Below, piece after piece: positions 9,175 through 17,871 of a stretch of 64,000 bases of DNA. The DNA lies in assembly GCA_965203475.1 (NCBI GenBank), contig OZ241890.1, positions 2,232,001 through 2,296,000 of the forward strand, written 5' to 3'. A model generated the notes under the pieces. It was not told the origin of the DNA, did not search any database, and was given only the letters and a program-made list of their open reading frames with translations. Source of the DNA: JABDMD01 sp965203475. Lineage in GTDB: Bacteria; Pseudomonadota; Gammaproteobacteria; UBA4575. Numbering within the stretch: the stretch's first letter is position 1; each line of letters opens with the position of its first letter. Made by a program: the position numbers and the translations under genes.

Positions 9175-9639
9175 ATGACTTTTCTTAAATTTTTTATTGC
9201 TGCAGCAATTGGTTTTTGTGGTGGTGTTTATTTTGGTTTCTATATGGCTCCACATGAATATTTATTGTGGAACAGTCAATACAAAGCTTCGATATTGGCT
9301 TTTGAATTAAGACAATTACAAAATGGAAATATAAACACAATAATAGATTCAAAAGAAATTTCTCTTAACGGCGAGCTTGGACTTCATGCAGAGTATCTAG
9401 AAAGTAAGTTAAATTGGTTATTGCCATTTAGACAACCATTTGATCGAAAACATATTCAGAATGCTGTTGATTATCGTCTTACTAATCCCTATACGATGCC
9501 AGATATGTCTAAACCAAGCTCTTGGAAAGAAGGAGTTAATATGGAAGACCCATTCATTCAAGAAGTAATTGAAGGACATAAAATACTAAATGAACAAGTT
9601 GAACAGGTTTTAGAATTATATGGCGATACTTCGCCTTAA
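9175..9639 (+). CDS. Unrecognised single-pass membrane protein
   Basis: A 154-residue protein with one N-terminal hydrophobic segment (FLKFFIAAAIGFCGGVYFGFYM, residues 3-24) and a soluble, mostly acidic remainder that ends in a helical stretch (EQVEQVLELYG). The glycine spacing in the membrane segment could support helix packing. A GGGG-rich site precedes the ATG. The stop codon is embedded in the next palindromic repeat (9638-9668). No domain recognised; it may be a membrane-tethered accessory protein. Confidence 0.6.
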   Translation: MTFLKFFIAAAIGFCGGVYFGFYMAPHEYLLWNSQYKASILAFELRQLQNGNINTIIDSKEISLNGELGLHAEYLESKLNWLLPFRQPFDRKHIQNAVDYRLTNPYTMPDMSKPSSWKEGVNMEDPFIQEVIEGHKILNEQVEQVLELYGDTSP

Positions 9640-9760
9640 TGACCGCTATTAGCCGAAAGCGGATATTTAAAATCTCCTAACTTTAACCAGTTGCATCGTC
9701 CCTGATGGAAATCTTATTCGCATATCCCTATGCTTACCACTGGTCGAAAGCAGACGTTGT
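9638..9760 (-). repeat. GGA-hairpin repeat unit, locus 2 (minus)
   Basis: The palindrome AATGACCGCTATTAGCC..AAAGCGGATATT (9638-9668) is followed by one hairpin unit read on the minus strand: GCATAGGGATATGC (9720-9733), linker GAATAAGATTTC, and CATCAGGGACGATG (9694-9707). Both stems differ from the locus-1 unit at paired positions while the loop GGGA is kept. A further fragment, GGTCGAAAGCAGACG, lies at 9742-9756. Confidence 0.8.
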
Positions 9761-9777
9761 AGATAAGATAAACAATT

Positions 9778-10326
9778 ATGCGAGTTGATCCGGCGAGTCA
9801 TTTGGTGGTGGGGGTACATTACATGCCTTCGCCCAATTGTGATGAGCGACCCGATAATTGTTTCCCTACTTTACTTGTGATTCATAACATTAGTTTGCCA
9901 CCGAATGAATTTGGTGGCACTTATATTGAACAGTTATTCACGAATCAGCTTGATCCAAACGATCACCCATACTTTGCGAAAATCGCAGATAAAAAAGTCT
10001 CCGCACATATTCTAATTTCCCGTGACGGAGAGATGATTCAGTTTGTGCCCTTTAATCAAAGAGCCTGGCATGCCGGTGAATCGTGTTATGAAGGGCAAGA
10101 AAAGTGTAATGACTTTTCTATTGGGATTGAACTTGAAGGAGCTGATGAAATTGACTATGAAGAAGTCCAATACCAAGTGTTAGCAAACCTTATCGATAGT
10201 CTACGTATTGCATATCCAAGTTTAAATAAGAAAAGAATTGTGGGACATTCTGAAATAGCGCCCGAGAGGAAGAGCGATCCTGGCCTCGCATTTAACTGGG
10301 AATATTTGCACAAACAGCTGGCTTAA
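9778..10326 (+). CDS. ampD: 1,6-anhydro-MurNAc-L-alanine amidase AmpD
   Basis: Cytoplasmic zinc amidase of peptidoglycan recycling that removes the peptide from 1,6-anhydro-N-acetylmuramyl-peptides. Zinc ligands of the family are visible: the first His in LLVIHNISLPP (about residue 42), the second in GHSEIAPERKSDPG, which also holds the catalytic Lys and the Asp ligand. RAWHAGES and the IGIELEG strand confirm the Amidase_2 fold. The 182-residue length is normal. Its last 41 bases are duplicated just downstream (10337-10377). No ampE partner is adjacent. Confidence 0.95.
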   Translation: MRVDPASHLVVGVHYMPSPNCDERPDNCFPTLLVIHNISLPPNEFGGTYIEQLFTNQLDPNDHPYFAKIADKKVSAHILISRDGEMIQFVPFNQRAWHAGESCYEGQEKCNDFSIGIELEGADEIDYEEVQYQVLANLIDSLRIAYPSLNKKRIVGHSEIAPERKSDPGLAFNWEYLHKQLA

Positions 10327-10377
10327 TATGTTCCCTTCGCATTTAACTGGAAATATTTGTACAAACAGCTGGCCTAA
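10286..10377 (+). repeat. Imperfect 41-base direct repeat at the ampD 3' end
   Basis: Bases 10286-10326 (last codons of ampD with its TAA) recur at 10337-10377 with three substitutions, at a spacing of 51 bases. The second copy supplies the stop codon of the convergent bpt gene at 10374-10376. This looks like an old tandem duplication of the ampD end. Confidence 0.9.
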
Positions 10378-11066
10378 GCCGTAATTTCCTGCCACTTATT
10401 ATTTTTATATCCTTGCAAGGGTTGATAGCTAATCTTGTAACTCATTTTGTCGCATTCATTAATCCAATAGCCTAAATACAGGTACGACAAATTTTTTTGT
10501 AACGTAAGTTCAATTAGTTTGAGAATTGAGAACGAACCTAAGCCACGTTTTTTATATTCATTATCATAAAAGGTATATACGGCAGATAATCCTTGTTCAA
10601 TTTCATCAAATACCGCAACACATATTAGTTTTTGCTGCAATCGAATTTCCATAAAATAGGTATCTGACCAACTACCCAATAAAAATTCTTCAAAATCTTT
10701 TTGTGTAGAGTTATCCATAGGGCTGTCCGGATGTCGGGTGTGTAAGTAGTGTTTATATAATTCGAAATACTCTTCGGTAAATTTTCCTAGAACAACATTC
10801 AACAACAAGTCTTGATTGGATTTAAGATTTCTAGTCTGTGAGCGATTCGGGGTAAAGTCATTTACACGAACCCGTGTAGGAATGCAGGCACTGCAATGTG
10901 GGCAGTGAGGTCGGTATAGTTGCTGTCCGTTACGGCGGAACCCGTGGTCAATTAACCAACTATACGTTTGATTAGTAGTTTTGGCATGGGGGTCGGCAAG
11001 AATGTTGACACTATATCGGTCTGGTAAATAGCTACAAGGATGAATCGCCGTTTGATAAAAATCCAT
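10374..11066 (-). CDS. bpt: Aspartate/glutamate leucyltransferase Bpt
   Basis: Transfers Leu from Leu-tRNA to proteins with N-terminal Asp or Glu, marking them for ClpS-ClpAP degradation. The N-terminal ATE domain shows HPCSYLPDR and the cysteine motif CPHCSACIPTRV. The C-terminal domain has SAVYTFYDNEYKKRGLG and YLYLGYWI, as in bacterial arginyl/leucyl-transferases. The 230-residue length is normal. It converges on ampD, and its terminal codons fall in the duplicated ampD segment, so its last residues may be altered. Confidence 0.94.
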   Translation of the reverse strand: MDFYQTAIHPCSYLPDRYSVNILADPHAKTTNQTYSWLIDHGFRRNGQQLYRPHCPHCSACIPTRVRVNDFTPNRSQTRNLKSNQDLLLNVVLGKFTEEYFELYKHYLHTRHPDSPMDNSTQKDFEEFLLGSWSDTYFMEIRLQQKLICVAVFDEIEQGLSAVYTFYDNEYKKRGLGSFSILKLIELTLQKNLSYLYLGYWINECDKMSYKISYQPLQGYKNNKWQEITA

Positions 11067-11106
11067 GAGATAATGATTGCTTGTTATCTATAACGAATCT
11101 TAATTC

Positions 11107-12709
11107 ATGTATACACGATTTCAAGAAACTCTAAAACAAATTGATCGTGACGGACAGCATGGTTTACTTGCTGATGGGACCATTGGCTTAGAAAAAGAGT
11201 CATTGAGAGTGGATGTTGCGGGGATGATATCGCAAAAACCACATCCTTCCGCTTTAGGTTCAGCCTTAACCAACCCTCACATCACCACAGATTATTCAGA
11301 AGCGTTGTTGGAATTTATTACTCCACCTTTACCTGGCGTGCCAGCTGCAATGAATTTTTTGGAAAAGATTCACCAGTTTGTCTATCAACATTTGGAAGAA
11401 GAATTGTTATGGAATGCAAGCATGCCCTGTGTAGTCACTGGGGATAATGGTATTCCAATAGCAAACTATGGAAATTCAAATTTAGGGCTAATGAAAACCG
11501 TGTATCGAAGAGGTTTGGGTTATCGCTATGGAAAAATGATGCAAGTGATTGCAGGAATTCATTTTAATTATTCTATTCATGAAAATTTTTGGCCATATTT
11601 TAGAGAACTAAAAAATCAACAGCATATTCCTTTGCAGGATTTTATTTCAGAACAATATTTTGGATTAATACGAAACTTACAGCGATTTGGTTGGATTAAT
11701 TTCTATTTATTTGGCGCATCTCCAGCGATATGTGAATCTTTTTTACAAGGTCAGCCTAATAAACTCGAAAAATTTAATGACAAAACCTATTACTTACCCT
11801 ATGCAACAACTTTGCGCATGGGCGATATTGGTTATACCAATAAAAAAGAAAATGAATTTGGCGTTAAAGCGTGTTACGACAATCTCGCTTCTTATATCAA
11901 TTGTTTGACCGAAGCGATAGAAACACCATGCCCAGAATTTGAAAAAGTTGGAATTAAAGTTGATGGTGAATATAGACAACTCAATGCCAATATTTTACAA
12001 ATTGAGAATGAATACTATAGTTCTGTTCGTCCTAAACAACCGTTAGTTAATAACGAAAAGCCTACGCATGCACTGCATAAACGAGGTGTACAATATATTG
12101 AGTTGCGCTCACTTGATTTAAATATGTTTGAGCCACTAGGTATGACTGTAAATCAACTAAATTTTTTAGAAACGCTAATGATTTTTTGTCTTTTACATGA
12201 AAGCCCAGCGATTGATAAGGATGAGCGAATATCAATCGATGAAAATGATGACAAAGCTGCACACCAGGGGCGAGATCCCGCTTTAGTGTTACAAAGAAAA
12301 GCAGATACGTTGTCGTTGCAAGCATGGGGTAAGGAATTATTGCAAGAGATGCAGCCACTGTGTGAATTGTTAGATCGTAACCAAGATGAAAGACTTTATA
12401 GTGATGCCCTGGATGCACAAATGGCATTATTCGAGGAAGTAGAACGCACACCTTCCGCTCGTATGCTGGAGGAAATGCAAGGTAGTGGTGATGGGTTTTT
12501 TCCAAATTGCTAGAAAATATTCACGAATTCATCAAAACATACTTCGCAACAAAGAGTTAGCCGAAAAAGACCAGAATTTTTTTATGGAAAGTGTGAGACA
12601 GTCGGCGCAAAAACAACGACAAATTGAGGGTTGTGACACAATAACCTTTGATGAATTTTTGCATGATTATTTCACGCAAACACTATCAAATGAAAAAGTA
12701 GCGATATGA
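11107..12709 (+). CDS. gshA: Glutamate-cysteine ligase GshA, frameshifted near the C-terminus
   Basis: First enzyme of glutathione synthesis, joining Glu and Cys. The frame from 11107 runs 468 residues and stops at 12513. It begins with the proteobacterial GshA pattern (GLLADGTIGLEKESLR, then DYSEALLEFITPP). The missing C-terminus continues in the +1 frame to 12709, with QKQRQIEGCDTITFDEFLHDYF matching the usual GshA end. Joining the frames at GGGTTTTTT (T run at 12496-12501) gives about 533 residues, close to the E. coli length of 518. One extra base in the run explains the break. It may be a real mutation, slippage-dependent expression or a sequence error. DUF4124 follows with a four-base overlap. 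Confidence 0.92.
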
Positions 12710-13176
12710 AAGTTGGAAATAAATTAAGTTTAGTCGTATTCCTGGGTCTGTCCATGGTGCTTGGAACGGTTCAAGCCGAAGTATATAAATGGGTAGACGA
12801 GCGAGGGAAGGTTCACTATAGCGACCGAAAAATGTATTCAAATGCTTCTACGATGAATATCTCAACGGGAGAATCAACTATTGGACAGTCTAGTGCCGAA
12901 ATTGAAGAAAGATTGCATAAGCAGCAAAAGTATTTGAATTATTTAACATCTGAACGCATTGATCGCAAGGAAAAGCGCGAAAAACAAAAAGCAGAACAAG
13001 CAAAACAAAAAAAGGTATGTGGGAAACTACAAGATCAGTTAAAAGTTTATGAGGAAGAGAATGTACGATGGTATGAGCTCAATGAGGAGTCGGGAGCGCG
13101 CGATTATATCTCTGATGACAGTCTAGAAGCACGTAAACAAGAGCTGCGTGATCAAATTAAAACTAGCTGTAGTTAA
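12706..13176 (+). CDS. DUF4124 exported protein
   Basis: A 156-residue periplasmic protein with a signal peptide (LSLVVFLGLSMVLGTVQA) followed by the DUF4124 domain, EVYKWVDERGKVHYSDRK at about 26-43. The middle (90-108) is a lysine- and glutamine-rich helix (EKREKQKAEQAKQKK) with coiled-coil character. Two cysteines lie in the C-terminal half. DUF4124 has no established function. The ATG overlaps the gshA end by ATGA. Confidence 0.85.
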   Translation: MKVGNKLSLVVFLGLSMVLGTVQAEVYKWVDERGKVHYSDRKMYSNASTMNISTGESTIGQSSAEIEERLHKQQKYLNYLTSERIDRKEKREKQKAEQAKQKKVCGKLQDQLKVYEEENVRWYELNEESGARDYISDDSLEARKQELRDQIKTSCS

Positions 13177-13190
13177 ACTGCAGCTAGTTT
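13160..13190. terminator. Probable bidirectional terminator
   Basis: AAACTAGCTG pairs with CAGCTAGTTT across an 11-base loop that contains the stop codon of the upstream gene. A TTTTAATTT stretch follows the stem on the minus strand, serving the convergent 13208 gene; the plus side lacks a strong T run. Confidence 0.55.
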
Positions 13191-13207
13191 CATTACATTA
13201 ATTTTTG

Positions 13208-14041
13208 CTATTTATAATTAGGCGGATAGGGAACAAACCCTATTGCATTAAATTCGTGCGGCCAAAAGCGATTTGGTTGTTCATGTTTATGAATATTAGA
13301 ACATGGAATGACTTGTTTTTGGCATAGTGTTTCCCGCCATTCATATTTAAAGAAAAATTTTGTTTTTGCTGTGTACTTCGGTTCAAACTGTACACGATAC
13401 GTATATGAGGCTTTATGGTCTCCAAAACCAGTGCCTGCTGCTTTATCTTCTATTTTTTCGGCTTCATTTGATCGAGTTGATGGGGCCGGGGTATTCGAGT
13501 GACTAAATAATTTAAAGCGTTTACGTTTTGGTTTTTCTTCAAATACTGCAATAGCAATTACACCCATTGCCGATCTATCATTAAATGCATGCGCATAGGA
13601 GTCTTCCACATCGGTGAAGTAAAATCGATGAATATCGCTTTCACTCGTGCGCCATCCCGCATAGGTTTGAGTTTCATACGGCTTTAAAATGTACATAGAC
13701 TCTTTGTTGTTTAGGTAGGACTTTTCACCTGAAATGATGTTGCGTCCATCCACAGCGATTACTAAACCGATTCGTTTGTTTGAAAGATTGCGAATACGTA
13801 ATGCATAATTTTCACCTTTTATGGCTTCTACATACGTGCGAAATTCTCGCTGAGGGTTTCGATTTTGTAATGGATATACATCAAATGATTGTCCATGGTC
13901 ATTGATAATCTCAACTTCAACATTAGAAGAATTGGTTAGAATTTTGCTATAACTAACAGGGGCTGCAATTGCAAGTCCAAGTAGTAAAATGACTAACATT
14001 CTATATTGATGCAAAGGTTTTAATATTTGTAAATTAATCAT
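13208..14041 (-). CDS. Unrecognised exported protein with a beta-rich N-terminal domain
   Basis: A 277-residue protein with an N-terminal hydrophobic segment (MLVILLLGLAIAAPVSYS), probably a signal peptide. The stretch from about 35 to 170 alternates beta-type segments with conserved-looking motifs (IGLVIAVDGRNIISGEK, YILKPYETQTYAGWRTS, HRFYFTDVEDSYA, GVIAIAVFEE). A basic linker and a C-terminal part with two cysteines (LCQKQVIPC) follow. No named domain assigned. The motif spacing suggests a known but uncharacterised envelope family. It converges on the DUF4124 gene. Confidence 0.65.
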   Translation of the reverse strand: MINLQILKPLHQYRMLVILLLGLAIAAPVSYSKILTNSSNVEVEIINDHGQSFDVYPLQNRNPQREFRTYVEAIKGENYALRIRNLSNKRIGLVIAVDGRNIISGEKSYLNNKESMYILKPYETQTYAGWRTSESDIHRFYFTDVEDSYAHAFNDRSAMGVIAIAVFEEKPKRKRFKLFSHSNTPAPSTRSNEAEKIEDKAAGTGFGDHKASYTYRVQFEPKYTAKTKFFFKYEWRETLCQKQVIPCSNIHKHEQPNRFWPHEFNAIGFVPYPPNYK

Positions 14042-14195
14042 AATTGATCCTTTATACCTGTATCATTCGTATCTCTATAAACGTTTGTGTGATGATTTGG
14101 GGTTAAAGTGGAAAAACTCACAAGATTTTATGAGGTTGTGTAAGATAGTTTGCTAGCAATGTCGCTGGGTTTTTACGTATAACAATAATTTTAAA

Positions 14196-16463
14196 GTGAA
14201 CAAAAATTCTGCAGTACTTAAGGATTTAGTACTAATTGGTGGTGGTCATAGCCATGTTGCTGTACTAAAACGGTTTGGAATGAAGCCTATTGATGGTTTG
14301 CAAATCACGCTCATCACGCGTGATGTACACACTCCCTATTCCGGAATGCTACCTGGCTATATTGCAGGTCATTACACATACGATGAAAGCCATATTGATT
14401 TAAGACCCTTAGCAAGTTTTGCTGGAGCCCGACTGATCCATGCGTCTGCAAATTTTATCGATTTGGAAAATAAACAGGTGCATTGTGATGGACGACCTTC
14501 CTTTCGTTACGACGTGCTATCGATTAATACGGGATCTACACCATCACAAATAGAAGTTCCAGGCTCGGAACAATTCACCATCCCTGTGAAACCGATTAAT
14601 GAATTTTTGGTCGGCTGGGATGAAGTGATGCAACAAGTACAGCGAAAAAAAGGTAATGCACAAATTGTAATCGTAGGTGCAGGTGCAGGTGGAGTAGAGC
14701 TTAGTTTGTCGACTCAATTCCATTTGCAAAAAATGTTAGCTCAGCATTCACTTCCAAATAACGGCTTGCAATTTCATGTGGTCTCCAGTGGCGACACAAT
14801 ATTGCCTACGCATAATCGATCAGTACAAAAGCAATTTTACAGAGTGCTTGCTGAACGCGGAATCAAAGTGCATTTAAGTGATAAAGCAAAACGTGTTGAT
14901 GAAAATCTTCTTGAATTAGATTCAGGTGAAACGCTACAAGCGGATACAATTTTTTGGACTACTCATGCATCAGCACCTTCATGGTTTAAAGAATCTGGTC
15001 TTGCGGTAGATGAGCAAGGATTTATCCAGGTAAATGATAGTTTGCGTTCTGTTTCACACGAAAATGTTTTTGCTGCAGGTGATGTTGCTTCAGTTGTAAA
15101 TTTTCCTCGACCAAAATCGGGTGTCTTTGCAGTGCGACAGGGCAAACCCTTGCACAAAAATATTCGACGCGCGTTAACGAATAGACCTTTAAAACGACAT
15201 GTCCCGCAAATTGATTTTTTAAGTTTAATCAGTACCGGAAATCAATATGCAATTGCCTCACGTGGTAATTTTGCTTGGCAAGGAGCATGGGTATGGAAGT
15301 TAAAAGATCACATTGATCGAAAATTTATGCGCAAGTACAGCGATCTACCTGAAATGGAAGATAAACAAAATTCAGAATCAAAAAGTGAATTAATTGATGA
15401 GCACATTGTAAAAGATATATCGGCTATCGCCATGCGTTGTGGAGGTTGTGGTGCAAAAGTGGGTAGTAATGTGCTGAGCCGAGTGGTGAATCAGCTTTCC
15501 GCAGTCAATCGAGAAGATGTAGTAATTGGTCTAGATGCCCCCGATGATGCTGCAGTATTAGAAGTTCCAACCGGCATGGTGCAAGTGCAATCCGTTGATT
15601 ATTTTCGTTCCTTTATTAGCGATCCATATGTGTTTGGGCAAGTTGCGGCTAATCACAGTCTGGGTGATGTGTTTGCCATGGGTGCAACAGCACAAGCTGC
15701 ATTAGCTATTGCCACAGTACCCTATGCTATTGAAGATGTGGTGGAACAACAACTGTATCAAGTGATGTCGGGAGCGTTAGATGTTTTAAATCAACATGAC
15801 ACCGCTTTAATTGGGGGGCACTCAAGTGAAGGTGCTGAACTTTCGTTTGGTTTGAGTGTTACCGGACTCATTGAAAAACAACGCATCCTTGCCAAGGGCG
15901 GTATGCAAGCAGGGGATGCCATTGTTCTAACTAAACCTGTCGGAACGGGCACGTTGTTTGCGGCCGATATGCGAGGCAAAGCCAAGGGCCGATGGATTTC
16001 ACAAGCTATTGAACACATGCTGCATTCTAATTTTCCCGCAGCGCAATGTTTATATGAATATGATGTGCATGCTTGTACCGATGTAACGGGGTTTGGTGTG
16101 TTAGGTCACTTAGTGGAAATGGTTCGTGCGGCGCAAGTAGATATCGTTATTAATCTTCAGAATCTAGCTGTTATGAATGGCGCTTTAGAAACCATGGATG
16201 CAGGTATATTTAGTTCGTTGCAGCCTTCAAATGTTCGATTACGTCGCGCAATTAAAAATCAACAAGAAGTTGTTGATCACAAGTTGTATCCGTTACTGTT
16301 TGACCCACAAACTGCAGGAGGTTTGCTTGCAAGTATTCCTAAACAACATGCGGATCATTGTATAAATCAATTGCAAACTTTAGGCTACAAACATAGTTGT
16401 GTGATTGGATATGTAGAGCCACAGTCGGATGAAGTAGAATCCATACAAATAAATTCAAACTAA
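14196..16463 (+). CDS. selD: Selenide, water dikinase fused to an NADH-dehydrogenase-like oxidoreductase
   Basis: SelD makes selenophosphate from selenide and ATP. The 755-residue protein has two halves. Residues 1-~375 are a flavin pyridine-nucleotide oxidoreductase (nucleotide motifs VLIGGGHSHVAVLKR and VIVGAGAGGVELSLS, and FAAGDVASV). Residues ~405-755 are SelD, with GGCGAKVG around 415-421 (catalytic Cys and Lys kept; the second E. coli Cys is Ala). LGDVFAMGATAQAALA, LIGGHSSEGAELSFG and FDPQTAGGLL follow. Such fusions are known; the oxidoreductase half may produce or guard selenide. The start is a GTG at 14196 with a weak ribosome site. Beside senB and senA it would feed selenoneine synthesis, and possibly tRNA selenation or Sec. 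Confidence 0.95.
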   Translation: MNKNSAVLKDLVLIGGGHSHVAVLKRFGMKPIDGLQITLITRDVHTPYSGMLPGYIAGHYTYDESHIDLRPLASFAGARLIHASANFIDLENKQVHCDGRPSFRYDVLSINTGSTPSQIEVPGSEQFTIPVKPINEFLVGWDEVMQQVQRKKGNAQIVIVGAGAGGVELSLSTQFHLQKMLAQHSLPNNGLQFHVVSSGDTILPTHNRSVQKQFYRVLAERGIKVHLSDKAKRVDENLLELDSGETLQADTIFWTTHASAPSWFKESGLAVDEQGFIQVNDSLRSVSHENVFAAGDVASVVNFPRPKSGVFAVRQGKPLHKNIRRALTNRPLKRHVPQIDFLSLISTGNQYAIASRGNFAWQGAWVWKLKDHIDRKFMRKYSDLPEMEDKQNSESKSELIDEHIVKDISAIAMRCGGCGAKVGSNVLSRVVNQLSAVNREDVVIGLDAPDDAAVLEVPTGMVQVQSVDYFRSFISDPYVFGQVAANHSLGDVFAMGATAQAALAIATVPYAIEDVVEQQLYQVMSGALDVLNQHDTALIGGHSSEGAELSFGLSVTGLIEKQRILAKGGMQAGDAIVLTKPVGTGTLFAADMRGKAKGRWISQAIEHMLHSNFPAAQCLYEYDVHACTDVTGFGVLGHLVEMVRAAQVDIVINLQNLAVMNGALETMDAGIFSSLQPSNVRLRRAIKNQQEVVDHKLYPLLFDPQTAGGLLASIPKQHADHCINQLQTLGYKHSCVIGYVEPQSDEVESIQINSN

Positions 16464-16481
16464 TATTCGTGATCTAAAAAA

Positions 16482-16509
16482 GAAAGCCCGTTAGAAGTAA
16501 CGGGCTTTC
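16482..16509. terminator. Bidirectional intrinsic terminator after selD
   Basis: A perfect 12-base stem GAAAGCCCGTTA / TAACGGGCTTTC with a GAAG loop. An A run upstream gives a U tract on the minus strand, and the plus strand has the T-rich TTTCGTTGT. It separates selD from the convergent senB. Confidence 0.85.
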
Positions 16510-16864
16510 GTTGTAGGCTTTGTTTCGTTTGTGGATGTTTTACCGCGTCGAATTATGCGTTTGTTACTAAATTACCTCGTTGAGTAGTGTTCTACTTTTC
16601 AAGGCAGTAATATGAAGTTACGCCAGGTCGATCTGCTTACGTTGTTTTACTTGCCTACTCTACTGATTAAAACAACAATAAAACATCTTCGGAATTAAAT
16701 TACGCCGCTTTTACGAAACCTACAATTAAAACTTCATTATATTTTTGATTAAAAGATTTGATATCAGAAATTGCTTAGTAATTGAGCCAAGTAAGTAAAA
16801 ATTTACCAATAAAACCTAAATATAGGCCGTTAAATTACTACTTAATCAAGGGTATAAAGGTAAA
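16510..16864. other. Intergenic region, nothing recognised
   Basis: About 355 bases between the terminator and the senB stop. No credible coding frame, RNA gene, repeat or hairpin with a clear loop motif was seen. It is very AT-rich in its right half. Confidence 0.5.
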
Positions 16865-17818
16865 TTATGAAATTTTTTTCAATAAACGTTTCCAACCTTG
16901 TTTCTCTTTTGCATAAGTGAATAAGTTAGCTTTCTTTTTTGCTGCAAACGCTAGTTTTTTAAGAAATTTTTCATCTTGTTCAACTCGTAACAGGAGTTTG
17001 CGCAATGCTTGAGTATCGCCAACCTCGTAATAGCCTGGATAGTTTTTCCCGAGCAGTCCAATTGAACCTGGGATGTTTGAAGCGATACTGGGTAGACCTG
17101 CTACACAGGCTTCAGAGATCACATTGGCCCCACCCTCCATTCTTGAACTTAATACCATTACATCAGCAGAGGCGTATTGTTTGCGAATTTTCCAATGCGG
17201 TATTTCACCATACCAGCGATATCTTTCGTTTTTCTTCATTTCCTGAATTGCGCGTTTTGCCCACTGTTCTGAATGGGCTTTACCATACTGCTTAACGCGT
17301 ATACGAGAATCAGCTGGAAGTTTGCGCACGGCATAGGCTGCGCGTAAGGGATCTTTTTCTTCGCGTAAATGTCCGATTACGCATACATCAAAAAATTTTT
17401 TTGCTTTCTTTTTAGCGCGAACTAAAGGCTTTGCAGATTGATGGATAACATTCATTTTTTTCCACGCATATTTAGGAATAGCAAGATAGGCTAAATCATG
17501 CAATGAAACTAGTTGATCGGCAATTTTTATGGAATGTAACGTTGGTTTTGGATGAGTCTTTATGAATTTATACAAGTCGGTTCCAGTCATCGCCACAATG
17601 AGTGGCTTATCTGGATTATTTTTATGAAAAGATTTTATGGAAGAAGCACTACGCCATGCATGTAGACCCACCATAAGGTCATAAACTTTTTCATCATATT
17701 GGGTGTTAACATAAACTCGATGACCGAGGTCCTGCAAAATATTTTTCCAGCGTATCGCTGTGGCTCGATTTCCCGCGCGGGAATGTGGTAATGCAGGCGT
17801 GATTAATGAGATTTTCAT
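16865..17818 (-). CDS. senB: Selenosugar synthase SenB (GT-B glycosyltransferase)
   Basis: Known role of the family: SenB makes a selenosugar from selenophosphate and a UDP-sugar, the first committed step of selenoneine synthesis. The 317-residue protein starts MKISLITPALPHSRAGNRATA, the typical SenB/TIGR04348 N-terminus. It carries VAMTGTDLYKF, CVIGHLREEKDPLRAA, and the donor-site segment SRMEGGANVISEACVAGLP followed by SNIPGSIGLLG in the C-terminal Rossmann domain. The ATG at 17818 has no rival. It is divergent from senA with 53 bases between them and converges on the selD fusion. A generic glycosyltransferase is the alternative, but the motifs and both neighbours argue for SenB. Confidence 0.9.
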   Translation of the reverse strand: MKISLITPALPHSRAGNRATAIRWKNILQDLGHRVYVNTQYDEKVYDLMVGLHAWRSASSIKSFHKNNPDKPLIVAMTGTDLYKFIKTHPKPTLHSIKIADQLVSLHDLAYLAIPKYAWKKMNVIHQSAKPLVRAKKKAKKFFDVCVIGHLREEKDPLRAAYAVRKLPADSRIRVKQYGKAHSEQWAKRAIQEMKKNERYRWYGEIPHWKIRKQYASADVMVLSSRMEGGANVISEACVAGLPSIASNIPGSIGLLGKNYPGYYEVGDTQALRKLLLRVEQDEKFLKKLAFAAKKKANLFTYAKEKQGWKRLLKKIS

Positions 17819-17871
17819 GTATCTGGATACTAAATAAGTTATTGTAACAATGTATATATTTTTTACTCAAA

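Noticed and set aside
7920..9760. Integron cassette array (attC sites)
   Set aside because: The repeats lack the canonical attC R/L core sites and no integrase is seen.
12485..12709. Separate 74-residue gene after gshA
   Set aside because: Its sequence is the normal C-terminal region of GshA in the +1 frame, so it is part of a frameshifted gshA.
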